From Kutzneria sp. (GTDB lineage Bacteria; Actinomycetota; Actinomycetes; Mycobacteriales; Pseudonocardiaceae): a stretch of DNA of 64,000 bases. The notes under the pieces were generated by a model, which saw only the letters and a program-made list of their open reading frames with translations, was not told the DNA's origin and searched no databases. The DNA is taken from contig JAFAZC010000005.1 in assembly GCA_019239965.1 (NCBI GenBank), positions 20,206 through 84,205 of the forward strand. The letters run 5' to 3'. A program made the translations under genes and the position numbers. Positions 24,553-36,620 of the stretch are shown piece by piece (position 1 is the stretch's first letter; every line of letters begins with the position of its first letter).

Positions 24553-26025
24553 GTGACGTCACAGCCCCGGTCCGCCGGTCTGAGCAGGGAGTATCGCCTC
24601 GGGGAATCTCGAGCCGGGGAGTTTCGGCGCGGCATCGGCCCCATCCGGGCCACCGCGATCAACATGGCGCAGATGTGCGGCATCGGCCCGTTTGTCACCA
24701 TCCCGCTGATGGTGTCGGCCATGGCCGGTCCACAGGCGGTGTTCGGCTGGCTGGTCGGTGCGGTCGTCGCGCTGGCCGACGGGCTGGTCTGGGCCGAGCT
24801 CGGCGCGGCCATGCCGAGGGCCGGCGGCACCTACGTCTACCTCCGTGAGGCGTTTCAGTACCGGACGGGCCGACTGATGCCTTTCCTGTTCGCGTGGAGT
24901 GCCGTGCTGTTCATCCCGCTGATCATGTCCACCGGTGTGATCGGTCTTGTGCAGTACCTCGGTTATCTGTGGCCGGCGGTGCTGGACGCCGACGGCCGCC
25001 TGAGCGTGCTGGGGCACCTTGTTGGCATCGGCGTTGTCGCCGTGGTGGTTGTGGCCCTACGTCGTGGAATCGACACGGTCGCCCGGCTCGCCACCGTGTT
25101 GGCCGGCGTGATGCTGGTGTCGGTGCTCGCCGTCGTCGCTGCCGCGTTCACCCATTTCCATGCGGGCTTGGCCTTCGGGTTCACCCCAGGAGCCTTCAGC
25201 GCGTTCGGTGGTCCGTTCTGGACTGGTCTCGGCTCGGGCCTGCTCATCGCGGTCTACGACTATCTCGGCTACAACACCAGCTCCTACCTCGGCGCCGAAC
25301 TGCGCGATCCCGGGCGCACGCTGCCTCGGTCGATCATGGGCTCGATCCTGGCAATCATGGCGCTGTACCTGGCGCTTCAGATGGGTGTGCTCGGCGTGCT
25401 GCCGTGGGACCAGGTCGCTCACACCGCGTCGGTCGCCTCGCTGGTACTGGAGACCACGTGGGGCGCGGTCATGGCCAAGACGTTCACCGTGGCCATCGTG
25501 ATCACGGCGTTCGGGTCGGTCTTCGCCGGTCTGCTCGGTGGTTCCCGGGTGCCCTATGAGGCCGCGCGGGACCGGTTGTTCCTGCCCTGGTTCGGCCGGT
25601 TGCATCCGAGGCTGGGGCTGCCGACCGCGGGGCTGTTCACCATGGGCGTGATCGCCGCCGTCGGATCGCTGTTCGCCCTGCACGATGTGATCGCGGCACT
25701 CACCGCGGTCTTTGTGCTCGTCCAGTCGGTGGCCCAGGTCGCGGCGCTGACGGTGCTGCGCGGCCGGCAGCCGACGCTGCCCCGGCCGTACCGGCAGTGG
25801 CTGTATCCCGTGCCCAGCATCGTGGCGCTGGTCGGGTGGGTGTTCGTCTACAACGCGTCCGGCGCCATGGCCATCCTTGGGTCGCTGGCATGGTTGGCGG
25901 CGGGCATGGTCGCGTTCCTGGGCTGGGCGCGGATCGAGCGTACCTGGCCGTTCGGCGCCAAGGACATTCACGAAGAGTTCGTCACCGAAGCGGCCAGCGG
26001 AATCAGAACGGGGAGTGCCGAGTGA
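24553..26025 (+). CDS. APC-family amino acid permease
   Basis: Integral membrane transporter of 490 aa with about 12 helices. The APC opening is seen in QMCGIGPFVTIPLMVSAMAGPQAVFGWLVGAVVALADGLVWAELGAAMPRAGGTYVYLREAF, followed by GYNTSSYLGAELRDPGRTLPRSI in the middle loop. The GTG is preceded by GGGAGG. It overlaps the GH2 gene by 4 nt, an unexpected pairing of an amino-acid/amine transporter with a secreted glycosidase. Transport of an amine-bearing product is a guess. Confidence 0.9.
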   Translation: MTSQPRSAGLSREYRLGESRAGEFRRGIGPIRATAINMAQMCGIGPFVTIPLMVSAMAGPQAVFGWLVGAVVALADGLVWAELGAAMPRAGGTYVYLREAFQYRTGRLMPFLFAWSAVLFIPLIMSTGVIGLVQYLGYLWPAVLDADGRLSVLGHLVGIGVVAVVVVALRRGIDTVARLATVLAGVMLVSVLAVVAAAFTHFHAGLAFGFTPGAFSAFGGPFWTGLGSGLLIAVYDYLGYNTSSYLGAELRDPGRTLPRSIMGSILAIMALYLALQMGVLGVLPWDQVAHTASVASLVLETTWGAVMAKTFTVAIVITAFGSVFAGLLGGSRVPYEAARDRLFLPWFGRLHPRLGLPTAGLFTMGVIAAVGSLFALHDVIAALTAVFVLVQSVAQVAALTVLRGRQPTLPRPYRQWLYPVPSIVALVGWVFVYNASGAMAILGSLAWLAAGMVAFLGWARIERTWPFGAKDIHEEFVTEAASGIRTGSAE

Positions 26026-28859
26026 GACGGCTGGTGATCACGCGAGCGGCGCTGTGCGTCGTCATGGCCATGCTGCCGGTGTCCGATGTGGACGCGCCGG
26101 CAGCCGCGAACCAGGAGTGGGTAGCCGATGGCACGACGACCCTGGGCGCTGGAGGCTGGCAGGTACAGAGCAGCGCACTCGTGCCGCAGGCGGGTGGTCT
26201 GATCTCCTCGCCAGGATTCGACACGACGGCGTGGCTTGCCGTGAAGCCGGACGACGCGGGCGCTCCCGGAACGGAGATCGCCGCGCTGCTGCGCAACGGT
26301 GTCTGCCCCACCGTGTTCTACGCCGACACGATGCGCAAGTGCTTCGGCTACATGGACGAACGCGGTCCGGTCACCGTGCCGCGCTTCGCGGTGCCGTGGT
26401 GGTTCCGCACCGACTTTACCGCGGCGCCGCACGCCGGCCAAACCGCCGAACTGGTCGTCAACGGGATCGTCGGTGCCGGCGATCTCTGGGTCAACGGCAC
26501 GCTGGTAGCCGGAACGGACGCCCTCACCGGTGCCTACGTCGAGCGCGACTTCGACGTCACCGGCCTGCTGCGTGCCGGCGTGAACTCACTGGCCATCCGG
26601 ATGCACCCGAACAACCCGAACACGATGTTCACCCTGGACCAGTTCGACTGGAGCCAGATCCCGCCGGACAACAACACCGGCATCCAGTTCCCAGTCCAGT
26701 TGCGGATGTCCGGCGCGCTGACCGTGTCCAACGCGCATGTCGTGCAGGACAACGCCGCGGATCTGAGCCGGTCGGCGCTGACGGTGAAGGCCGATGTCAC
26801 CAACCGCTCCAGCCGCGCGCGGTCGGCCCTGGTCACCGCCACGATCACGCCGCCAGGGGGCGATCGGCCGATCAGGGTCAGCCAGACGGCGACCGTCGCG
26901 GGGCACTCCACCAGGACGGTGTCGTTCACGCCGGGCGGCTTCGCCGATCTGACCGTCGCCCACCCCAGGCTGTGGTGGCCCTATCAGCTGGGTGGCCAGC
27001 CGCTGTACGCCCTGACCGCCACCGTCGCCGAGAACGGCGCCGTCACCAGCCAGACGAGTGGGGCCTTCGGTATCCGGACGGTCACCTCGAGGCTGATCGG
27101 CCCCTCGCCCGCCGCACCCGACGGCGTACGCGTGTTCGTGGTGAATGGCAAGCAGCTGATGTTCCGCGGCGGCGGATACGTACCGGATCTGTTCCTGCGC
27201 TACTCCTCGGCCGACGTCGACCATCAGATCGCGCTGATCCACAACCTCGGCCTCAACGGCATCCGGCTGGAGGGCCACGACATGCCCGACGACTTCTACC
27301 AGCGGATGGACCGCGCCGGGATCATGATTGACGCGGGTTTCCTGTGCTGCGACCGGTGGGAGCTGCCAGCCGACGGCTCTGGTGTGACCGAGGCCGACTA
27401 CCGCGTCATCCACGATTCCGCCCGAACCCTGGGAACACGGCTGCGCAACCACCCGAGCGTGATCAACTACAGCTGGAGCGACAGCACCCCGAACCCGAGG
27501 CAGGAGAGCGAGTCGCTCGCCGGCTTTCGGGAGGCGGACTTCTCCGAACCGGTCATCGCCTCCGCCGAGTACAAGGGCACCAGCACACTCGGGCCGTCCG
27601 GGGAGAAGGAGGGACCCTACGACTGGGTGCCGCCGAGCTACTGGTACGACACGACGCACTTCGCCGCCGATGACGACAGCCGGACCAACGTGGGCGGCTC
27701 ATGGGGATTCTCCAGCGAGTCCAGCGCCGGCGACACGGTGCCGACCCTGGACTCGATCCGCCGCTTCCTCTCCCCGGATGACCAGGAGAAATTGTGGCGG
27801 GAGCCGGACCACAACCAGTACCATGCCAACTACGAGCCGGGGCACGGCGGCTATCGGTTCGGCACGCTGTACACCTTCGACACCGCGCTGTCCCACAGAT
27901 ACGGGTCGTGGTCCGACCTCGACTCGTACGTGCGGCTGGCCCAGCTGGCGAACTATGAGAACACCCGGGCGCAGTTCGAGGCCTTCATCGATCACGCCAC
28001 GAACACCGCCTCCTCGCCGGCAACCGGCGTCATCTACTGGCAGCTGAACAAGGGATGGCCGACGTTGCTGTGGTCGCTCTACAACACCGACGGTGACCAG
28101 GCCGGCAGCTTCTACGGTGCCAAGAAGGCCAACGAACCATTGCACGTGCTCTACGCCTACGACGACGACTCGGTCGCCGTGGACAACCTCGGGGTCGGCA
28201 TCGAGGCCGGCCTGTCCGTGGAGTCCACGGTGTACGACACCAACGGCAAGGTGCTCGACGAGCGCACCGTCGACGGGATCACCCTTGGTGCCCAAGAGGT
28301 CCGCAACCGCGTGCTCACACCCGCGCTGCCAGCCGAGACCGACGTACCGGCGGCCCAGGTGTCCTTCGTGAGGCTGTTGCTGCGCAGGGACGGCAAGGTC
28401 GTCGACCGCAACGTGTACTGGGTCTCCAGCCAGAAGGACGTGGTGGACTGGCCGGCCTCGCAAGGCAATCCGCAGGCGACTCTGGCGCGGTACGCCGACT
28501 ATCGGGCGCTGCGGGACCTGCCGAGGGCCGCGGTGAGGGTCGAAGCGAGCACTCGGCACGACGTTGGTTCCCCAGGGATGGACACCACCTCGGTGACGAT
28601 CACCAACACGTCGGCCGCCCCGGCTGTCGGCTTCTTCCTGCGCGCGGACGTGCGCAGGGGAGCGGCCGACAGTCAGGAGCTGCCCGGTGACAACCAGGTG
28701 AGCGCCGCGATCTGGGACGACAACGACGTCACGCTGTGGCCGGGGGAGTCGGTGACGATGAGGGCGAGCTATCCGGCCGCGGACCTGAAGGGCGCCACAC
28801 CTGTGGTGAGCGTGTCGGGAGTGAACACGCAGCGGCTGGTCGTGGCCGCGCCGGGCTGA
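26022..28859 (+). CDS. Secreted GH2 glycoside hydrolase, exo-beta-D-glucosaminidase (CsxA-like)
   Basis: Protein of 945 aa with an N-terminal signal peptide (RRLVITRAALCVVMAMLPV). A GH2 sugar-binding domain, Ig-like domains and a TIM barrel follow. The barrel has RLEGHDMPDDFY, NHPSVINYSWSDSTPN with D487 as likely acid/base, GPYDWVPPSYWY and GGSWGFSSESSAG with E566 as likely nucleophile. These correspond to Asp469 and Glu541 reported for Amycolatopsis CsxA. The expected reaction is removal of glucosamine from the non-reducing end of chitosan oligomers outside the cell. It lacks the C-terminal binding module of CsxA (about 90 residues shorter). The GTG overlaps the permease stop. A mannosidase-like GH2 is the main alternative. 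Confidence 0.87.
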   Translation: MRRLVITRAALCVVMAMLPVSDVDAPAAANQEWVADGTTTLGAGGWQVQSSALVPQAGGLISSPGFDTTAWLAVKPDDAGAPGTEIAALLRNGVCPTVFYADTMRKCFGYMDERGPVTVPRFAVPWWFRTDFTAAPHAGQTAELVVNGIVGAGDLWVNGTLVAGTDALTGAYVERDFDVTGLLRAGVNSLAIRMHPNNPNTMFTLDQFDWSQIPPDNNTGIQFPVQLRMSGALTVSNAHVVQDNAADLSRSALTVKADVTNRSSRARSALVTATITPPGGDRPIRVSQTATVAGHSTRTVSFTPGGFADLTVAHPRLWWPYQLGGQPLYALTATVAENGAVTSQTSGAFGIRTVTSRLIGPSPAAPDGVRVFVVNGKQLMFRGGGYVPDLFLRYSSADVDHQIALIHNLGLNGIRLEGHDMPDDFYQRMDRAGIMIDAGFLCCDRWELPADGSGVTEADYRVIHDSARTLGTRLRNHPSVINYSWSDSTPNPRQESESLAGFREADFSEPVIASAEYKGTSTLGPSGEKEGPYDWVPPSYWYDTTHFAADDDSRTNVGGSWGFSSESSAGDTVPTLDSIRRFLSPDDQEKLWREPDHNQYHANYEPGHGGYRFGTLYTFDTALSHRYGSWSDLDSYVRLAQLANYENTRAQFEAFIDHATNTASSPATGVIYWQLNKGWPTLLWSLYNTDGDQAGSFYGAKKANEPLHVLYAYDDDSVAVDNLGVGIEAGLSVESTVYDTNGKVLDERTVDGITLGAQEVRNRVLTPALPAETDVPAAQVSFVRLLLRRDGKVVDRNVYWVSSQKDVVDWPASQGNPQATLARYADYRALRDLPRAAVRVEASTRHDVGSPGMDTTSVTITNTSAAPAVGFFLRADVRRGAADSQELPGDNQVSAAIWDDNDVTLWPGESVTMRASYPAADLKGATPVVSVSGVNTQRLVVAAPG

Positions 28860-28860
28860 T

Positions 28861-28890
28861 GGCGTGACCCCGGAGCGTCGGGGTCACGCC
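28861..28890. terminator. Bidirectional hairpin terminator between GH2 gene and acn
   Basis: GGCGTGACCCC (28861-28871) pairs perfectly with 28880-28890 around an 8-base loop, one base after the GH2 stop and 14 bases before the convergent acn end. Confidence 0.85.
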
Positions 28891-28904
28891 GCCCGGCGTC
28901 GCCG

Positions 28905-31679
<2,775 letters not shown>

Positions 31680-31777
31680 GTCGAAAACTCCATCATGCGA
31701 CGGCGCGGATCGGTTCGGGGACAGGGTCGAGTCTTGCGCATCGCGCGCGGCCGTGCTGACGGACCCTGACAGGTAAA

Positions 31778-31793
31778 CAGTACGCTTGTCCGG
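31778..31793 (-). promoter_or_regulatory. AcnR-type operator upstream of acn
   Basis: On the minus strand the site reads CCGGACAAGCGTACTG. The published corynebacterial AcnR motif, as remembered, is CAGNACnnncGTACTG; the window site differs at one fixed position. It lies 99 bases upstream of acn, where repression of its promoter is expected. Confidence 0.65.
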
Positions 31794-31853
31794 TTTGCTG
31801 GTTCAAGGGGAACTTCACCCCCATCTCGCATGGGTCGTGTCATTCTCGCCACA

Positions 31854-32546
31854 ATGATCACCGTCGAACGGGTCGGGAAGAGATACGGCCGTGGCCCACT
31901 CGTGCTGCGCGGGGTCGACCTGGAGCTGCCGCGAGGTTCGCTCACCGTCGTGCTCGGCGAGAACGGCTGCGGCAAGTCGACGCTGTTGCGGGTGGTGGCC
32001 GGGTGCACGGTGCCGACTTCGGGACGGGTGGTCGGGCGGCCCTGTTCGGTGGCGTACCTGCCGGAGCGGTTTCCCGACCAACTGCGACTTTCCGCCGGGG
32101 ACTACCTGCGGCACTTCGCCAGGATGCGCGGCGTGGCGCACCGGATGGACCTGCTCGGCAGGCTGGGCTTTGTCGGTGATCTCGGCCAACCGATGTCGCA
32201 ACTGTCCAAGGGCAACACCCAGAAGGTCGGGATCACCCAGGCGTTCGTGGATCCTGGCGGTCTCCTCGTGTTGGACGAGCCGTGGGCCGGGCTCGATGCG
32301 GCGGCACGAGCGCTGCTGGGCGATCTGCTCGGTGAGTCCGTGCGGTCCGGCGCGACCGTGGTGGTGACCGATCACACCGGCACGGCGGCGGCGCTGCCCG
32401 GTGCCGCCGTCCACCGGCTTGCCGGGGGAGTGCTGGTGCCCGACGACAGGCAGGCCGTGATCGAGGTGGTGCTCCGGTGCACGCCCCAGGCGGCCGACGA
32501 GGTCGCGAAGCTGGCCGGCGTGCACTCGGTCAGGCGGATGCCGTGA
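31854..32546 (+). CDS. ABC transporter ATP-binding protein
   Basis: Nucleotide-binding subunit of 230 aa: Walker A LGENGCGKST, signature LSKGNTQK (glycine after serine replaced, as in some CcmA/antibiotic-type exporters), Walker B LLVLDEPWAGLD, and TDHT in the H-loop region. The pattern with LPERF/P rather than a Q-loop QxxxL is typical of ABC-2-like exporters. ATG 31854 begins MITVERVGKRYG; ATG 31830 is an alternative. Neither has a clear ribosome binding site, so a leaderless message is possible. It overlaps its permease by 4 nt. Confidence 0.9.
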   Translation: MITVERVGKRYGRGPLVLRGVDLELPRGSLTVVLGENGCGKSTLLRVVAGCTVPTSGRVVGRPCSVAYLPERFPDQLRLSAGDYLRHFARMRGVAHRMDLLGRLGFVGDLGQPMSQLSKGNTQKVGITQAFVDPGGLLVLDEPWAGLDAAARALLGDLLGESVRSGATVVVTDHTGTAAALPGAAVHRLAGGVLVPDDRQAVIEVVLRCTPQAADEVAKLAGVHSVRRMP

Positions 32547-33187
32547 TCCGCTATCTGCTGGCCGACCTGGTCAGGTCGCAGCGCTGGCTGCCGCCGGTAC
32601 TGCTCTACCTCTGCATCGCGGCAGTGTTGTACGGCGGGGACGCCGGCGCACCCCGTCCGCCGTACGCGGCGTCGGCCATGGCACTGTTGCCGATCGCCGC
32701 ATGGCTGACCGTGGTCGTGGTCAACAACGAGGATCCAGTCCAGCGCCGGGTGACGCTCGCGGCCGTCGGCGGCTGGCGCCGGCTGCTCGGCGGTCTCGTC
32801 GGATCGGCGTTGCTGTGCAACGGAGTCCTCGTCGTGCTGGCGACACTGGTGCCGCCGTTGCTCAACCGCCACCACTACGGCTCGGTGGACGTCGTGCTGG
32901 GATTCATGGCGCACACCATCAGCGCACTGACCGGAATCGGGCTCGGCGTGCTGTGCGCCCGCCCGATGATCCCGACCACCGGCTGGTCACTGATTGCCGT
33001 GCTGGGCGGGACGTTGACAGCTCTGGTGGCCAACCGGGTACCGCCGGTCGGGACCACCGCACACCTGCTGTTCGACAGTGATCCACCCGAGGTGGTGGCG
33101 GCCGTGTCGGTGCAGGCCGCGATCGCGGTCGCCGTTCTCGCGGCCGCGACGACAATCGGGTTCCTGGTTGGCCGTAAACGCTTCTGA
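32543..33187 (+). CDS. ABC transporter membrane protein
   Basis: Membrane protein of 214 aa with about six helices (for example WLPPVLLYLCIAAVLYGG, ASAMALLPIAAWLTVVVVNN, IGLGVLCARPMIPTTGWSLIAVLGGTLTALVAN). The GTG overlaps the ATPase stop. With that ATPase it forms an ABC-2-type exporter; substrate unknown. Convergent with the molybdenum hydroxylase genes across a 409-base gap. Confidence 0.85.
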   Translation: MIRYLLADLVRSQRWLPPVLLYLCIAAVLYGGDAGAPRPPYAASAMALLPIAAWLTVVVVNNEDPVQRRVTLAAVGGWRRLLGGLVGSALLCNGVLVVLATLVPPLLNRHHYGSVDVVLGFMAHTISALTGIGLGVLCARPMIPTTGWSLIAVLGGTLTALVANRVPPVGTTAHLLFDSDPPEVVAAVSVQAAIAVAVLAAATTIGFLVGRKRF

Positions 33188-33596
33188 CGATGCGCGGTGT
33201 GTCGACAGCGCCGATCGGACCGGGGTTGAGGCCGTTCGGGCTATTCCCGCGCGGTGACACGTGTTGGCACTGCTCTGTTCGTGTCTGTCGCCCCAAGTTC
33301 GCCGGCCGGGATTCCGACAATAGAGGTGAGGGCGTATGAGGATCGACGAGAGGTGCCCCAGGCGTCGAGGGGAGGCGCTCGTGACTGTCGCGTTGTCCAC
33401 TGGGTCGGAATACGACCCCCGTCCCTGTCCGCAGGAGCCCGACCTGCCCATCCCCTACCCACGCAGACCGCTCGCTTGCCCGACTGCGCCCGGCCGTCAG
33501 GTCGGTGGTGGACGTGCGGGTCACCGCTTCCCCGTCACCAGGTGACCCGCACGTCGGCCGGCACTGGCGCGGTGCGGTTCCCGAACGCTCGGTGCG
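33188..33596. other. Intergenic region with a doubtful 69-codon ORF (33336-33545)
   Basis: This gap separates the ABC permease and the 2Fe-2S subunit gene. A plus-strand ORF of 69 codons starts at ATG 33336 behind a good GAGGTGAGG site. It encodes a proline- and arginine-rich peptide with no known domain and ends inside the 56-bp repeat (33504-33559). A second unrelated reading frame ends the same way in the other repeat copy, which suggests the shared ending comes from the repeat, not from protein homology. I would not call it a gene without expression evidence. Confidence 0.35.
33504..33559. repeat. 56-bp hairpin repeat, copy 1
   Basis: GACGTGCGGGTCACC (33511-33525) pairs perfectly with 33541-33555 around a 15-base loop GCTTCCCCGTCACCA. 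The whole 56-bp unit recurs at 36621-36676 in the same orientation with three differences, two of which form a compensatory T-A to C-G change in the stem. The two copies bracket the molybdenum hydroxylase gene pair. Confidence 0.9.
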
Positions 33597-34073
33597 TCAC
33601 ATGTTCTTCGCGCCGGACTTGATGGCCGCACGGATTCGCGTGTACGTGCCGCACCGGCAGATGTTGCGGATCTCGTCGAAGTCCGCGTCGGTCAGCTCAC
33701 GGCCCTTGGCCCTGGCCTGCTTGACCTTGGCCACCGCTGTCATGATCTGGCCCGGCTGGCAGTAGCCGCATTGGGCGACGTCCTGGTCGAGCCAGGCCCG
33801 CTGCATCGGGTGCAGGTCCTTGCCCACAGTGGCCGCGAGGCCCTCGATGGTGGTGATCTCGTCGGTGGGCTTGATCTTGGACACCGGAACCGAACACGGG
33901 CTGAACGCCTTGCCGTTGATGTGGGAGGTGCAGGCCTTGCAGACGTTGAGCCCGCAGCCGTACTTGGGACCGGTGACCCCGAGCAGGTCGCGCAGCACCC
34001 ACAGCAGCCGGACGTCGTCCTCGACCTCGACGGTGACCTTCTCGCCGTTCAGAATGAAGGTGTGACTGGGCAC
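33597..34073 (-). CDS. (2Fe-2S)-binding small subunit of a molybdenum hydroxylase (IorA-like)
   Basis: Electron-transfer subunit of 158 aa with the plant-type cluster YGCGLNVCKACTSHINGKAFSPC and the second cluster QCGYCQPGQ and ICRCGTYTRI. This is the small subunit of two-subunit xanthine-oxidase-family enzymes such as isoquinoline 1-oxidoreductase and periplasmic aldehyde oxidoreductases. GTG start. It follows the large subunit by 8 bases. Confidence 0.92.
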   Translation of the reverse strand: MPSHTFILNGEKVTVEVEDDVRLLWVLRDLLGVTGPKYGCGLNVCKACTSHINGKAFSPCSVPVSKIKPTDEITTIEGLAATVGKDLHPMQRAWLDQDVAQCGYCQPGQIMTAVAKVKQARAKGRELTDADFDEIRNICRCGTYTRIRAAIKSGAKNM

Positions 34074-34081
34074 TGCGGCTC

Positions 34082-36433
34082 CTAGGAGGCGTTGGTGAGG
34101 CCGTCGACTGGCGACTGGGGGGTGGACGGTTCCAGCGGATACGGCTCGAATCCCAGCGTTGCGTGGTTGATCGGGAACGTGGTCGGCATCGTGCCGGTCG
34201 CGCGCGCGTATGCGCAGGCGATCGCCGCGAAGGACGGCGCGACACCGAGTTCACCGGCGCCGCTGGGCTGCCCCGTGGTCGCCGGCATCACCACGACCCG
34301 AAGGTCCGGCGGAGTGTTCCACTGCCGGGTGTAGAAGTAGTTGTCCCAGCTGCCTTCCAGCGGAATCCCGTTCTTCATGTGCAGGCTGGAGGTCAGCGCC
34401 ATCGCGACGGCGTCGTTCATGCCGCCCATCATCTGTGCCTCCAGGCCACGCGGGTTGATCGGCAGGCCCGCGTCAACCACGACCAGCGCCCTGGTGACGC
34501 GCGGGCCGGTGACCCCGTCCTGGACCGGTCGGTTCACCGTCTCGGGACGGCAGTCGATCTCCACCAGCGACGCGACGGCACCGCGGTACTCCGCGTGCAG
34601 TCCAATGCCCTGCGCGACACCCTTGGGCAATGTCCTGCCCCACTGGCCGACGGCGACCGCCTTCTCCATGACCGCCCGTAACCGGTCGTCCTTGAGGAAC
34701 CGCCTGCGGAACTCGACAGGGTCCGTGCCCATCCGTGCGGCGAGCTGGTCGACGACGAGCTCCTGTGCGCACACCACGTTGGGCGAGTAGATGTTGCGCA
34801 TGCTGCCGGTGTTGAACCGCAGCGGCACCTCGTTGAGCAGCTGTGTGGTGGCTCCGAAGTCGTAGGGCGAGGACTGGGTCAGCGCGAAGACCGTCTCGGC
34901 GAGGCCGAGGTTGCCCGCGACGGGAAGCCGCGCCGCGGTCGCGGTAATCATCTCGCCGAGGCCGTGGCTGAAGGAGGTCTGCACGCTGGTGTGCCGCTGT
35001 TCGAAGCTGACCACGTTGCCCAGCGCGTAGGTGGCGCGGATCCGCGAGACACACATCGGATGCGTGCGTCCCTGCCGGAAATCGTCGGTACGCGACCACA
35101 TCAGCTTGACCGGCTTGCCCATCTCGTGCGAGATCTCGGCCGCCTCGGCGGCAACGTCGTGGAACAGGTGCCGTCCGAACGAGCCGCCGCCCTGGGCCAC
35201 GTGCACCTTCACGGCGCTCACCGGCAGTCCCAGCATGGCCGCGATGTCCTGTTGGGCGGTGATCGGCACTTTCAGGCTCGACCAAATCTCGGCACGGTCG
35301 GGTCGGACGTCGGCGATCGCGTTGTCCGGTTCCAGCGGGCTGTTGCTGGCGAAGGCGAAGGTGAACTCGGCGTCGACATGCTCGGTGAGCAGCGGCGGCA
35401 CGGCGAGCGGCAGCTGCGCCGCCTTGACCTTGGCGAGCACCGTGTCGTCGGACTCGCCGTCCACGGTTCCCGGGCCCCAGGTCACCTCGAGGGCGCGCAC
35501 CGCGTCGATGCACTGGCCGAAGGTTCTGCCGCGGACCGCGACGCCGTGCGTGATCACCGCGACGTCGGTGATGCCGGGCATGGCCCTGACGGCATCGGCG
35601 TTGTGCACCGACCGCACCGTGCCGTTGATCGTCGGTGGCCTGCGCACCATCGTGGGCAACGCGTTGGGGACTTGCATGTCCATCGCGAACGTCTTGCGGC
35701 CGGTCACGATGTCGTGTGCGTCGACCCGGTTCGTCGGGGTGCCCAGCACGGTGAACTGCGAGGGAGACTTGAGCTGGACCGAGACCTGGACGGTTCGCGT
35801 GCTGGCGGCGGCGGTGGCCAGCGAGGCATACGTCGCGCTCCTGCCGCTGCCGTGCCGGAGAACTCCGGCCTTCGTGCTCAACTCCGACGCCGGCACGTTC
35901 CACCGCGCCGCGGCCGTCGACACCAGGCGCTGCCGTGCGATCGCGGCGGCGGTGCGGACCGGCACGAACAAGCTGCGCATCGAGTTCGATCCGCCGGTGA
36001 ACTGGTTCATCATCAGCTCGGGCCGGGCATCGGCGAGCGTGACGGCGACCTTGTCCAGTGGCAGGTCCAGTTCTTCGGCGATCATCATCGCGACCGCCGT
36101 CGTCATGCCCTGGCCGACTTCGGCCCTTGGCACCGCGAACGAGGCGGTGCCGTCGGAGTTCACCTGCACCCAGATCAGGCCCGAGGTCGGTGCCGCGGCA
36201 AGGGTCTGCATATCACCGAGGTCGAAGATGTCTTCGGGCAGCGGCAGGGAGGGAATGGACGCCGCGGCGGGCTGGGGGTCCAGCGCCTCCGCGCCCCACT
36301 GCACGGCGACCGCCAGTGTCGGTGCGGCCACCAGGTAGCCGAGGAACCTGCGTCGCGCCAAGCCGTCGGGCGGTGCGGCCGGCTCTTCGGGTTCAGTGTC
36401 CGGAGTGTGCGGCGAACGGCGTTGTTCTGCCAT
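34082..36433 (-). CDS. Molybdopterin-binding large subunit of a molybdenum hydroxylase (IorB-like), Tat-exported
   Basis: Catalytic subunit of 783 aa. A twin-arginine motif (LARRRFLGYLV) begins near residue 26, followed by a hydrophobic stretch, so the complex is probably folded with its cofactor and exported. The two-domain IorB pattern includes VPRAEVGQGMTTAVAMMIAEEL, GTPTNRVDAHDIVTGRKTFAMD, QGGGSFGRHLFHD and the C-terminal GAGELGVAPSFAAIACA, where the active-site glutamate is. The substrate may be an aldehyde or N-heterocycle. ATG with AGAGGA 8 nt upstream. No XdhC-type maturation gene is adjacent; mobA lies 8 kb to the right. Confidence 0.92.
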   Translation of the reverse strand: MAEQRRSPHTPDTEPEEPAAPPDGLARRRFLGYLVAAPTLAVAVQWGAEALDPQPAAASIPSLPLPEDIFDLGDMQTLAAAPTSGLIWVQVNSDGTASFAVPRAEVGQGMTTAVAMMIAEELDLPLDKVAVTLADARPELMMNQFTGGSNSMRSLFVPVRTAAAIARQRLVSTAAARWNVPASELSTKAGVLRHGSGRSATYASLATAAASTRTVQVSVQLKSPSQFTVLGTPTNRVDAHDIVTGRKTFAMDMQVPNALPTMVRRPPTINGTVRSVHNADAVRAMPGITDVAVITHGVAVRGRTFGQCIDAVRALEVTWGPGTVDGESDDTVLAKVKAAQLPLAVPPLLTEHVDAEFTFAFASNSPLEPDNAIADVRPDRAEIWSSLKVPITAQQDIAAMLGLPVSAVKVHVAQGGGSFGRHLFHDVAAEAAEISHEMGKPVKLMWSRTDDFRQGRTHPMCVSRIRATYALGNVVSFEQRHTSVQTSFSHGLGEMITATAARLPVAGNLGLAETVFALTQSSPYDFGATTQLLNEVPLRFNTGSMRNIYSPNVVCAQELVVDQLAARMGTDPVEFRRRFLKDDRLRAVMEKAVAVGQWGRTLPKGVAQGIGLHAEYRGAVASLVEIDCRPETVNRPVQDGVTGPRVTRALVVVDAGLPINPRGLEAQMMGGMNDAVAMALTSSLHMKNGIPLEGSWDNYFYTRQWNTPPDLRVVVMPATTGQPSGAGELGVAPSFAAIACAYARATGTMPTTFPINHATLGFEPYPLEPSTPQSPVDGLTNAS

Positions 36434-36620
36434 GAAGTTGTCCTCTCGATGCGCGTTGGCGACAGGTTGCCCGGGAGTCGCCGGCGCGATCTATCGGCAC
36501 AGGGGCAGCTGTGGTTGCGATGCGAAGACTTTGCCCACTGTGGCGGGCATTGTGCCACAGCACACACCGGTCGGCCACGGGAGTGGTGCTGCCTTGTGTT
36601 GGCACACAGCGGTTGTGAGT
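36434..36620. other. Upstream region of the molybdenum hydroxylase genes
   Basis: Part of a 479-base gap between the divergent large-subunit gene and the acyl-CoA ligase. It should contain the promoter of the hydroxylase pair. Only a weak 7-bp inverted repeat (TGTGCCA at 36551, TGGCACA at 36600) is visible. Copy 2 of the hairpin repeat follows, and 36677-36912 holds nothing recognisable apart from the ligase leader. Confidence 0.4.

Noticed and set aside
33336..33545. Small protein gene of 69 codons with a good ribosome binding site
   Set aside because: No homology is recognised, and its ending is produced by the 56-bp repeat, which gives the same ending to an unrelated frame at the second copy. 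Noted only as doubtful within the intergenic entry.
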